From Microbacterium sp. SLBN-146 (lineage in GTDB: Bacteria > Actinomycetota > Actinomycetes > Actinomycetales > Microbacteriaceae), in NCBI RefSeq assembly GCF_006715145.1, contig NZ_VFMR01000001.1, positions 1,116,001-1,180,000 of the forward strand: a stretch of 64,000 nucleotides of DNA, in the 5' to 3' direction. Below are positions 16,774 to 25,100 of this stretch, piece after piece (position 1 is the first letter of the stretch; each line of letters opens with the position of its first letter). The notes under the pieces are model-generated. The model ran no database searches, was not told the DNA's origin, and saw only the letters and a program-made list of their open reading frames with translations. The position numbers and the translations under genes are program-made.

Positions 16774-17520
16774 CTAAGCCCGACGGGGGCGTGCGAACCG
16801 GGTCGTGAAACCGGGATGCCCGAGCGGCATGGCGAGGATGGAGTCGGGGCTGCGCCGGGCGAGGTCGGCGAAGCCCCGGTCGGTCAGGAGTCCGTCGTCG
16901 AGACCGAGGAGATCGCCTGCGACGAGAGGCCAGGGCTCGTGTTCGTTGGCGGCCCAGGTGGTGCGCCCGAGGTGTCGTTCGTGGAAGCCCCAGCGCGCCG
17001 TGAGGAAGCGCGAGAGTTCGGTGTCGACAGGTTCGTCGCCGACCGCGACACGGATGCGCGTGCCCGGCCCGGCTGCGCGGCCGTCGAGGTCTCGGCGGCG
17101 CGAGCGGTACTCGATCGCGCTGGCGGCGCGATCGATCCTGCGTCCGATCGCGGCCCACCGGTAGGGCAGGCCGAAGATCACACGTGCGGCGAGCACCGGG
17201 ATGAGATGCTCCGCTTCGAGGGTCAGGAAGACGACTCCGCGCCGACCCTCGGCGTCGATGCCGTAGGTGCGGACATTGATCTCGTTGAACGTTCCGACGA
17301 GCGGCACCGCCGGGAGCGGCAGGAACCGGAACCGCGATAGCTCGAAAGGCACGAGGCCGATCCACGCGGAGCCGTCGAAGATGTCAGGGCGAACGCCCGG
17401 AGGCAGCAGCGGCGCAACCCGCGCGGCATCCACTCGCCAATGCAGGAAGATCGCCGAACTCCACGTCTGGGAGATGACGGCGCGCCCGGGCAGCGCGGGG
17501 GCATCGCGGTCGAAGGGCAT
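16774..17520 (-). CDS. YqjF-like DUF2071 protein
   Basis: 248-residue protein of the DUF2071/YqjF family, whose reaction is unknown. SAIFLHWRVDAARVAPLLPP (about residues 22-41), the GSAWIGLVPFELSRFR stretch (about 50-65), FNEINVRTYG (about 77-86) and the C-terminal ARWGFHERHLGRTTWAANEH (about 180-199) are family hallmarks. It is cytoplasmic and beta-rich. It stands alone, convergent with the WXG-like operon (28 bases between stops). GAGAAT six bases before the ATG may be a -10 box. Bacillus yqjF is known mainly as an inducible sensor gene, which does not fix a role here. Confidence 0.9.
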   Translation of the reverse strand: MPFDRDAPALPGRAVISQTWSSAIFLHWRVDAARVAPLLPPGVRPDIFDGSAWIGLVPFELSRFRFLPLPAVPLVGTFNEINVRTYGIDAEGRRGVVFLTLEAEHLIPVLAARVIFGLPYRWAAIGRRIDRAASAIEYRSRRRDLDGRAAGPGTRIRVAVGDEPVDTELSRFLTARWGFHERHLGRTTWAANEHEPWPLVAGDLLGLDDGLLTDRGFADLARRSPDSILAMPLGHPGFTTRFARPRRA

Positions 17521-17555
17521 GCGACGATTCTCCCGCGGTCACCACGGCGGGCGGG

Positions 17556-17993
17556 TCAGTCCTGGGGCGGACGTCGCATCCGCTTGACGTCGGTGCGGTG
17601 CTTCTTCGCTGTCAGACGTCGTTCCTTCGAGCCGCGCGTCGGCTTCGTCGGGCGGCGAGTCGGGGCTGGCGGCCGAAGGGCGTCCGCCACGATGGCGGCC
17701 AATCGGGCCCGGGCGGCGTCGCGGTTCCGCAGCTGTGCGCGGTGCTCGGATGCCACGATGGTGAGGACGCCATCGACGAGGCGAGTGCGCAGGCGCTCGA
17801 GGAGCCGTTCGCGCTGGTGCGAGGAGAGGGCGGCCGAGCCCGCGGCATCCCAGACGAGTTCGACCCGCGAGTCAGCGGTGTTGACGCCCTGCCCGCCAGG
17901 TCCGGAGGAGCGCGAAAACCGCCACGACAGCTCGGACTCGGGGATCGTGAGGCGCGCATCGACCTGGAGGCCGGGTCGGTGGGGTGCGGGCAT
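17556..17993 (-). CDS. arfB: alternative ribosome-rescue factor ArfB (peptidyl-tRNA hydrolase)
   Basis: Releases nascent chains from ribosomes stalled on non-stop mRNA, 145 residues. The catalytic loop SRSSGPGGQGVNTADSRVEL (about residues 28-47) contains GGQ, and the protein lacks the codon-recognition domains of RF1/RF2. The C-terminal tail is strongly basic (RRPTKPTRGSKERRLTAKKHRTDVKRMRR, discontinuous basic residues about 112-141), as required to enter the empty mRNA channel. The length matches E. coli YaeJ. Single-gene unit upstream of DUF2071 in the same direction with 35 bases between. Confidence 0.95.
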   Translation of the reverse strand: MPAPHRPGLQVDARLTIPESELSWRFSRSSGPGGQGVNTADSRVELVWDAAGSAALSSHQRERLLERLRTRLVDGVLTIVASEHRAQLRNRDAARARLAAIVADALRPPAPTRRPTKPTRGSKERRLTAKKHRTDVKRMRRPPQD

Positions 17994-18038
17994 GCCCCCA
18001 TCCTCGCCGACGGGCCGAGCGCCGCGGCGGTTGACCTG

Positions 18039-18066
18039 TGATGAGTGATGCGTGATGCTTGATGCA
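18039..18066 (+). repeat. four tandem heptads TGATGNN abutting the antitoxin start
   Basis: TGATGAG, TGATGCG, TGATGCT and TGATGCA follow one another without gaps, and the last A is the first base of the antitoxin ATG. Such a short array in front of a toxin-antitoxin pair is a natural autoregulatory site for the antitoxin dimer, or a slippage-prone sequence changing leader length. Confidence 0.65.
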
Positions 18067-18293
18067 TGCGTACGACTCTGACGATCGACGACGACGTCCT
18101 CGCAGCGGCGAAGCAGTTCGCGGATGCCCGGGGCATCACCCTCGGCGACGCCATCTCGCAGCTCGCCCGCGCGACGCTCACCGAGCGGCGCCGGTTCGGG
18201 ACGCGGAACGGCATCGTCCTCCTCCCCGCTCCGCCGACCGCGGGGAACGCGTCGCTGGACGAGGTCAATGCGCTGCGGGACGACCCCTCGTGA
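18066..18293 (+). CDS. vapB: VapB-type antitoxin (ribbon-helix-helix)
   Basis: 75-residue antitoxin that should neutralise the adjacent PIN ribonuclease and repress its own operon. MRTTLTIDDDVLAAAKQFAD is the ribbon-helix-helix start typical of CopG-like VapB proteins, followed by helix GDAISQLARATL (about residues 28-39). The C-terminal tail (NGIVLLPAPP and after) is the expected toxin-binding extension. The stop overlaps the toxin GTG by three bases, giving tight coupling. The four heptad repeats immediately upstream are the best candidate operator. Confidence 0.88.
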   Translation: MRTTLTIDDDVLAAAKQFADARGITLGDAISQLARATLTERRRFGTRNGIVLLPAPPTAGNASLDEVNALRDDPS

Positions 18294-18718
18294 CCGCGCA
18301 CCTCCTCGACGTCAATGTCGTCATCGCGCTCATCGACCCGCACCACGTGCATCACGACCGCGCGCACCGGTGGTTCGCCGCACGCGAGCCCGACGCCTGG
18401 CACACGAGTCCGTCCGTGCAGAACGGAGCCGTGCGGGTCGTCAGCCATCCCAAGTACCCGAACACGCAGCCCGCGCCCATCGTGCTCGCGAGCCTCGCGA
18501 GCCTCGTCGCCCAGCCCGGCCACGCGTTCCTGCCCGATTCGGTCAGCCTCCTCGACGCCTCGGTGCACACGGAGCGGCTGCTCGCGAGTTCGCAGGTGAC
18601 CGACACGTACCTGCTTCACCTCGCGGCATCCAACGACGCGCTCCTCGCGACGTTCGACACGCGGATCGTCACGGCGACCGTGCCATCCGGTGCCGCCGTC
18701 GTCTTCCCAATCCCCTGA
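18290..18718 (+). CDS. vapC: VapC-type PIN-domain ribonuclease toxin
   Basis: 142-residue PIN-fold endoribonuclease; relatives cleave tRNA or rRNA when the antitoxin is lost. HLLDVNVVIALID (residues 4-16) contains the first acidic residue, DTYLLHLAASNDALLATFD (about 105-123) carries the later aspartates. The glutamate often found mid-protein is glutamine here (SVQNGAVRVV, about 41-50); the Mtu-type PIN branch also varies at this site, so activity remains likely but not certain. GTG start inside the antitoxin stop. Nothing is transcribed in the same direction for the next 0.9 kb. Confidence 0.87.
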   Translation: MTAHLLDVNVVIALIDPHHVHHDRAHRWFAAREPDAWHTSPSVQNGAVRVVSHPKYPNTQPAPIVLASLASLVAQPGHAFLPDSVSLLDASVHTERLLASSQVTDTYLLHLAASNDALLATFDTRIVTATVPSGAAVVFPIP

Positions 18719-19617
18719 ACCACCTGCCCCGGCGCCCCGGTTTGGGGCGCTATCCGTCGTGTTGGGGCGCGGAAGGTGCGCCCCGCTGGGATGGAATGCG
18801 CCCGGTGCCCGGGTTTGGGGCGCTGTTTGTCGTGTTGGGGCGCGGAGAGTGCGCCCCGCTGGGTCGGACTGCGCCCATCACGGACGACGCGTGCCGGGCA
18901 GCGCCCCGTTGGGATGGAATGCGCCCCATCGCGGGTGCGTGTCCCGGGCGGGGCGTGCCCCGGGGTTGGGGCGCTGTTTGTCGTGTGGGGGCGCGGAAGG
19001 TGCGCCCCGCGGGGTCAGAGTGCGCCCCGTCGCGGGGCCCGGTGCCGGGCAGCGCCCGGTGCCCCGGTTTGGGGCGCTATTTGCCGTGTTGGGGCGCGGA
19101 AGGTGCGCCCCGCGGTGTCGGACTGCGCCCCATCGCAGACGGCGGGTGTCGGGCAGCGCACCGCTGGGATGGAATGTGCCCCTCGGGGTCAGAGTGCGCC
19201 CCGTCGCGGACGGCGAGTGCCGGGCAGCGTCCGGTGTCCTGGTTTGGGGCGCTGTTTGCCGTGTTGGGGCCCGGAAAGCGCGCCCCGCGTAGACGGGGTG
19301 CGCCCCATTGCGAACGACGGGTGTCGGGCAGCGCCCCGCTGGGATGGAGTGCGCCCCATCGCGCTGCGGGGCCCGGTGCCCTGGTGTGGGGCGCCGTTCG
19401 CCGTGTTGGGGCGCGGAACGTGCGCCCCGCTGGGTCGGACTGCGCCCCATGGCGGGCGGGCGCGGAGGCGGGGCGAGGGAAGTGCGCCCCGCGGGGACGG
19501 GGGTGCGCTCCGCGGGGGCGGGGTCAGCCCCACCGCGCGCGAGGAGAGCACGATTCAGGAAGCAGGATGTCCGCGTTCGGGTGCACAATGTAGCGTCGCA
19601 CCGATCCGAGGGGGAGC
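18719..19617. other. 899-bp non-coding gap between vapC and the UvrA-like gene
   Basis: Extremely GC-rich and filled by an imperfect repeat array (18741 to about 19530). The last 60 bases look like an ordinary promoter and leader region for the next gene, with GAGGGGGAGC as ribosome-binding site. Long open frames run through it only because stop codons are rare in such sequence; they overlap vapC or have no protein-like features. Confidence 0.7.
18741..19530. repeat. array of GC-rich hairpin repeats
   Basis: Six copies of a core reading TTTGGGGCGCTGTTTGCCGT followed by GTTGGGGCGCGGAAGGTGCGCCCCGC start near 18741, 18814, 18965, 19068, 19243 and 19383. Each core contains the hairpin GGGGCGC-loop-GCGCCCC. 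Between cores a second module recurs (GGGCAGCGCCCCGCTGGGAT, then GGAATGCGCCCCATCGC). Spacing is irregular (about 73 to 175 bases), so this is an interspersed module array, not a simple tandem repeat and not CRISPR. Confidence 0.8.
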
Positions 19618-21975
19618 ATGTCCGACGAAGCAGTCACGCACATCGCCGATTCGCACGAGGTCATCCGTGTCGTCGGAGCCCGCGAGAACAACTTGAAGGA
19701 CGTCAGCGTCGAGATCCCCAAACGCCGACTGACCGTGTTCACAGGGGTGTCGGGATCGGGGAAGTCCTCGCTCGTCTTCGCCACGATCGCCAACGAGTCG
19801 CAGCGGCTCATCAACGAGACGTACCCGACGTTCGTCCAGCAGTTCATGGGCCAGCTCAATCGCCCCGAGGTCGACGCGCTCGAGAACGTGAGCCCCGCGA
19901 TCATCGTCGATCAGGAACGGATGGGCTCGAACTCCCGTTCCACAGTCGGCACGGCGACCGATGCTCACGCGATGCTGCGGATCCTCTTCAGCCGGCTCGG
20001 TGACCCGCATGTCGGTTCACCGCAGGCGTTCTCCTTCAACATCCCTTCCGTCAAGGGTGCCGGTGCCGTCGAGATCCAGGTCGGCAAGAACAAGGGCAAG
20101 AAGGAGCGGCGCTCGTTCGAGATCACGGGCGGGATGTGCCCGAACTGCGAGGGTCTCGGCGAAGTGAGCGATATCGACCTCGACGAGCTCTATGACAAGA
20201 CCAAGTCGCTCGCCGACGGAGCCATCACGATCCCGGGCTACAGCGTCGACGGATGGATGGTGAAGGGATACACCGAGTCGGGCTTCGTCGATCCGAAGAA
20301 GCCCATCCAGGACTACACCGAACAGGAGCGGGACGACTTCCTCTACAAAGAGCCCGTCAAGGTCAAGATGGCGGGCATCAACATGACCTACGAGGGGCTC
20401 GTCCCCAAGATCACGAAGTCGATGCTCCAGAAGGATCGCGACTCACTTCAGCCTCACGTTCGCGCGTTCGTCGACCGTGCGGTCAAGTTCATGCCGTGTC
20501 CGGAATGCGACGGGTCACGCCTCAACGAGGGTGCCCGGTCGTCGAAGATCAAGGGTGTCAACATCGCGGATGCCGCGGCGATGCAGATCACGGATCTCGC
20601 GGCGTGGCTGCGGACGGTCGACGATCCCTCGGTCGCTCCGCTCATGCAGAGCCTCCGCGAAACGATCGACTCGTTCGTCGACATCGGCCTCGGCTATCTG
20701 TCGCTCGATCGTGCTTCCGGAACGCTGTCGGGAGGGGAAGCGCAGCGCACCAAGATGATCCGCCACCTCCGCTCGCCACTGACGGACATCTCGTACGTCT
20801 TCGATGAGCCGACAGCGGGCCTGCACCCGCACGACATCCAGCGGATGAACGCGCTCCTTCTGCAGCTGCGCGACAAGGGCAACACGGTCCTCGTCGTCGA
20901 GCACAAGCCCGAGGTCATCGAGATCGCCGATCACATCGTCGACCTCGGACCCGGGGCAGGCCGCGCGGGAGGCGAGATCCAGTACACGGGTGACGTCGAC
21001 GGGCTTCGTGCGTCGGCCACGATCACGGGCAGGCACCTCGATCATCGCGCGCGGCTGAAGGACTCGTCACGCGCTGCCACCGGCGCGCTCGAGATCCGCG
21101 GCGCCACACAGCACAACCTGAAGAGCGTCGACGTCGACATCCCGCTGGGCATCCTGACTGTCGTGACGGGCGTCGCCGGGTCGGGAAAGTCGTCGCTCAT
21201 CCACGGCAACGTCCCCGCCTTCGACGACGTCGTGGTCGTCGACCAGTCGCCGATCAAGGGGTCGCGCAGGTCGAGCCCAGCGACCTACACGGGACTGCTC
21301 GACACCATCCGGGCGGCGTTCGCGAAGGCCAACGGCGTCAAGCCGGGACTCTTCAGCGCGAACTCCGAGGGCGCCTGTCCGGCGTGCAAGGGTCTGGGCG
21401 TCATCGTCACGACCCTCGGGTTCACCCAGACGGTCGAGACACTCTGCGAGCTGTGCGACGGAACCGGTTTCAGCGACGACGTGCTGGAGTACGAGCTCGA
21501 CGGCAAGAACATCGCCGAAGTCCTCGGGATGTCGGCGACGGAGGCGGCGCAGTTCTTCACGAAGGGACCGGCGCACACGACCCTCAGTCGCATGATCGAC
21601 GTGGGGCTCGGCTACATCACGCTCGGACAGGCGCTCAACACTCTCTCCGGCGGTGAGCGTCAGCGGCTCAAGCTCGCGATCTCGATGGCGAAGAAGGGTG
21701 CCGTCTACGTCCTCGACGAGCCGACGACGGGGCTCCACCTCGCCGATGTCGACAATCTGCTGGCGCTCCTGGATCGACTCGTCGAAGCGGGCAACTCCGT
21801 CATCGTGATCGAGCATCACCAGGCCGTCATGGCACATGCCGACTGGATCATCGACATCGGGCCGGGGGCCGGACGAGACGGCGGCGAGATCGTCTTCCAG
21901 GGGCCGCCAGCCGACCTCGTGGCATCCGCAGACACGCTCACGGCCCGGCACCTGAAGGACTACGTCGGCCGCTGA
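19618..21975 (+). CDS. short UvrA-like ABC ATPase
   Basis: 785 residues, against about 950 for canonical UvrA, so it belongs to the UvrA2/drug-resistance branch (DrrC-like) rather than the core repair subunit. Two ABC units: Walker A GVSGSGKSS (about 43-51) with LSGGEAQRTK (about 367-376) and DEPTAGLHP (about 398-406), then GVAGSGKSS (about 518-526) with LSGGERQRLK (about 678-687) and DEPTTGLHL (about 701-709). Zinc-type cysteine pairs are present: CPNCEG, CPECDG, CPACKG and CELCDG. The UvrB-binding insertion appears shortened. These proteins are often linked to resistance to DNA-binding drugs. It is transcribed alone, downstream of the hairpin array. Confidence 0.9.
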   Translation: MSDEAVTHIADSHEVIRVVGARENNLKDVSVEIPKRRLTVFTGVSGSGKSSLVFATIANESQRLINETYPTFVQQFMGQLNRPEVDALENVSPAIIVDQERMGSNSRSTVGTATDAHAMLRILFSRLGDPHVGSPQAFSFNIPSVKGAGAVEIQVGKNKGKKERRSFEITGGMCPNCEGLGEVSDIDLDELYDKTKSLADGAITIPGYSVDGWMVKGYTESGFVDPKKPIQDYTEQERDDFLYKEPVKVKMAGINMTYEGLVPKITKSMLQKDRDSLQPHVRAFVDRAVKFMPCPECDGSRLNEGARSSKIKGVNIADAAAMQITDLAAWLRTVDDPSVAPLMQSLRETIDSFVDIGLGYLSLDRASGTLSGGEAQRTKMIRHLRSPLTDISYVFDEPTAGLHPHDIQRMNALLLQLRDKGNTVLVVEHKPEVIEIADHIVDLGPGAGRAGGEIQYTGDVDGLRASATITGRHLDHRARLKDSSRAATGALEIRGATQHNLKSVDVDIPLGILTVVTGVAGSGKSSLIHGNVPAFDDVVVVDQSPIKGSRRSSPATYTGLLDTIRAAFAKANGVKPGLFSANSEGACPACKGLGVIVTTLGFTQTVETLCELCDGTGFSDDVLEYELDGKNIAEVLGMSATEAAQFFTKGPAHTTLSRMIDVGLGYITLGQALNTLSGGERQRLKLAISMAKKGAVYVLDEPTTGLHLADVDNLLALLDRLVEAGNSVIVIEHHQAVMAHADWIIDIGPGAGRDGGEIVFQGPPADLVASADTLTARHLKDYVGR

Positions 21976-21978
21976 GAA

Positions 21979-21995
21979 TGGGGGAATGTCCCCAT
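21979..21995. promoter_or_regulatory. palindrome TGGGGGAATGTCCCCAT before first giant gene
   Basis: Arms GGGGA / TCCCC around three bases. The same 17-base site with one change recurs at 28204-28220 before the second paralog, in the same position relative to a TACGCT -10 box. A conserved regulator site is likely. Confidence 0.55.
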
Positions 21996-22027
21996 CCCGC
22001 GCAACTTCCGGCCTGATCGGCGGAGGT

Positions 22028-22033
22028 TACGCT
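22028..22033 (+). promoter_or_regulatory. -10 box (TACGCT) of first giant surface-protein gene
   Basis: GGTTACGCTTGTCG is conserved exactly before both paralogs. It gives a leader of about 75 bases containing a small CCCGG/CCGGG hairpin and the shared GGGGGAGGCCGAG ribosome-binding region. Confidence 0.55.
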
Positions 22034-22115
22034 TGTCGCACCGCATGCAGTGAGCGCCCGGGCTGTCCGGGACCCGACGCTTCGCCGATACGCGCCTGGG
22101 GGAGGCCGAGTCCGA

Positions 22116-25100
22116 ATGACGTCGTTCGCGTGGCTCCGCGCGCGCCCCAAGGCGCTCGCTTCCGCGAGTGTCCTGACCGCGTCGGCGGTCGCGATCGCGA
22201 CGATGGCGTTCGTGTACGAGGGGTTCCCGACGACGGAGGTGGATCTCCACGACGGTGGCGTGTGGGTGACGAAGCAGTCGGCGCTGATGGTGGGGCACTT
22301 CAATCACGAGTCCCGCGTGCTCGACGGGGCGCTCCGCACGACGAGTGACGACTACGACATCATCCAGTCGGGCGAGACGGTCCTTCTCCATGACCGCACG
22401 GATGCCAGCCTGACGGCCGTCGATCCGGCCATGGTGGTTTTGACGGATGCCGCGACCACTCCTGTCGATGCCGATGTGCAGCTCGGCGGCGAGACCGTCG
22501 CGCTCCTCGACCGGGAGTCCGGCGATGTGTGGGTCGTGCCCGCGCAGGCGGCGTCGTCGTTCCAGGTGCAGGGCACCGATCCGACGGCATCCCTCGGGCC
22601 GGGCGCGGCGATCGCCGTCGGGGTCGACGGGACGACCTACGGGGTGTCGCCGTCGACGAGCGAGCTCGTCACGATCCGCGCGGGCGACGACGGCGAGGCG
22701 GCGGAGCCCACCGTGAGCACGCTCCCCGGCGTCGACGAGTCGAGTGAGGTGAGTGTGTCGGCGGTGGGGTCGACGGCGGTGGTGTTGGATGCCGCGTCGG
22801 GTCGTGTGTTGTCGTCGGCGGGACTCTCCGCTGAGGTTGAGCAGGGTCAAACCGGTGTGTTGCAGGTTCCGTCGGTGGAGTCTGATGCGGTGTTGGTGGC
22901 GACGTCGGGGTCGTTGGTGCGGGTGCCGTTGGATGGGTCGGAGCCGGTGGGGGTGTCGTCGGGGGCGCAGGGGGATCCGGCTGCTCCGGTGCGGTTGAAC
23001 GGGTGTTCGTATGCGGCGTGGTCGGGGTCGGCGAAGTTCGTCCGCGATTGTGTGGGCGAGGCGGATGATCTGAGTGCGGATATCGAGGGTGTGACGCCGG
23101 AGTCGGTGTTGCGGTTCCGGGTGAACCGGGATGTTGTCGTGTTGAACGACATCGTCGGTGGGGCTGCGTGGATGGCCAGCGACAGTCTGCAGCGGATCGA
23201 TAACTGGAACGATGTGACTCCTCCGGAGGGGGAGACGGAGGAGGACGAGCAGACGACGGAGGAGTCGGTGGAGACGACTCTTCCGGAGCGGACGGAGCAG
23301 AACACGGCCCCGATCGCCAACGACGACGACTTCGGTGTCCGCCCGGGCCGCACGACGGTCCTTCCGGTCCTCGACAACGACAGCGACGCGGACGGCGACG
23401 TCCTCACCGTGACTTTGCCGAACGGCGACCCCGGGTTGGGGACCGTGCAGCCGATCAACAACGGTGCCGGCCTTCAGATCGCCGTCCCGGAAGATGCGAC
23501 CGGGTCTGATTCCTTCCTCTACGAAGTGAACGACGGCCGAGGGGGGACGGACACCGCGACGACCCGACTCACGGTTCACGGCTGGGATGTCAACTCGGCG
23601 CCGGTGCAGAAGCGTGTGACGGCGGTGACGGTGGAGTCCGGTGGGACGGTGTCGTACAACGTGCTGCCGGATTGGATCGATCCGGACGGCGACGACGTGT
23701 TCCTCGCGAGCGTTGTCCCTGCTCCGGGCGATGAGGCGGATTTCACGTCGGATGGTCGGATCACATATCGCGCGATCGGGGGAACGCAGGGTCGCAAGGA
23801 TGTCGTAGTCCTGGTGTCCGATGGCAACGAGGTGACCGAGGGGATCGTGCGGTTCGACGTGCGTCCGGTGGGGTCGACGGTGCCGGTGACCAACGCGGAT
23901 CATGTCGTGGTGCGGGCGGGGCAGACGGTGACGGTGTCACCGCTCGCGAACGACACCAGCTCGGGCCGGGAGCCGCTGAGGCTGACGCGGGTCGATGAGG
24001 TGGCGGGAGCGACGATCGTCCCGGACTTCGCGAACAAGACGTTCTCCTTCACGTCCGACGCGCCGGGCACGTACTACGTGCAGTACCTCGCGTCGGCGGG
24101 CGCGAACGGTGTTCCGGGTCTCGTGCGGGTGGATGTCCTGGCGGATAGTGACACCGACCGGGATCCGATCGCGGTCCGCGATGTCGCGCTCCTTCCTTCG
24201 GGTGGGGACGTGTTGGTGAACGTGCTGGCGAACGACAGTGACCCCGCCGGCGGCATCCTGGTCGTGCAGTCCGTCACGGTCGAACCCAACAGCGGCATCG
24301 CCGTCTCGGTCCTCAACCACGAAACCCTCCGCATCACCGATCAAGCGGCGCTCGGGGAGCAAGTGCGCATCACGTATCGCATCTCGAACGGCGCGCGGCA
24401 GGCGGCGGGCGAGGTCGTCGTCATTCCGGTGCCGGCGCCGTCGCAATTGCGCCCCCCCGTCGCGAACGACGACCAGGTCATCGTCCGCGCGGGTGACATC
24501 GTGACCATCCCCGTGCTCGACAACGACTACCACCCGAACGGCGACACGATTCATGTCGCTCCTGATCTGGTGCCCCCTCTCCTCGACCCCGCGAAGGGCG
24601 AGGTCTTCGTCTCGGAAGACACGCTGCGGTTCAAGGCGGGGAGCGAGCCGGGCACGGCGTATGCGACGTACGAGGTCTTCGACTCGGCGGGTCAGAAGGA
24701 TGCCGGATACGTCACGATCCAGATCCTCCCCGTCAACGAGGAGACGAACACCGCGCCGCGTCCGCGCGACCTCACCGCCCGCGTCCTCAACGGATCCAAG
24801 GTCAAGATCGCCATTCCGCTCGACGGCATCGATCCCGACGGCGACTCCGTGGAGCTCGTCGGTGTCGCGAGCGCCCCGAAGAAGGGGCGCATCACCGAGA
24901 CCGGATCGAACTTCCTCGTCTACGAGTCGTTCGACGAATCGGCGGGGCTCGACTCGTTCACGTATCGCGTCCGCGACCGGCTCGGGCTCGAGGCGACGGC
25001 CCCGATCCGCGTCGGCATCGCCCCGCCCGAGGCGGTGAACCAGGCGCCGTACGCGGTGAAGGATTCCGTCATCATGCGTCCGGGGCGCTCGGTGGCGGTC

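Noticed and set aside
18741..19530. Possible CRISPR or satellite array
   Set aside because: Cores are unevenly spaced, imperfect and separated by related modules, not unique spacers.
18124..19696. Open frames of 489 and 306 codons through the vapC-UvrA gap
   Set aside because: They overlap vapBC or the UvrA-like gene out of frame and run through hairpin repeats; no protein-like conservation between repeat units in any one frame.
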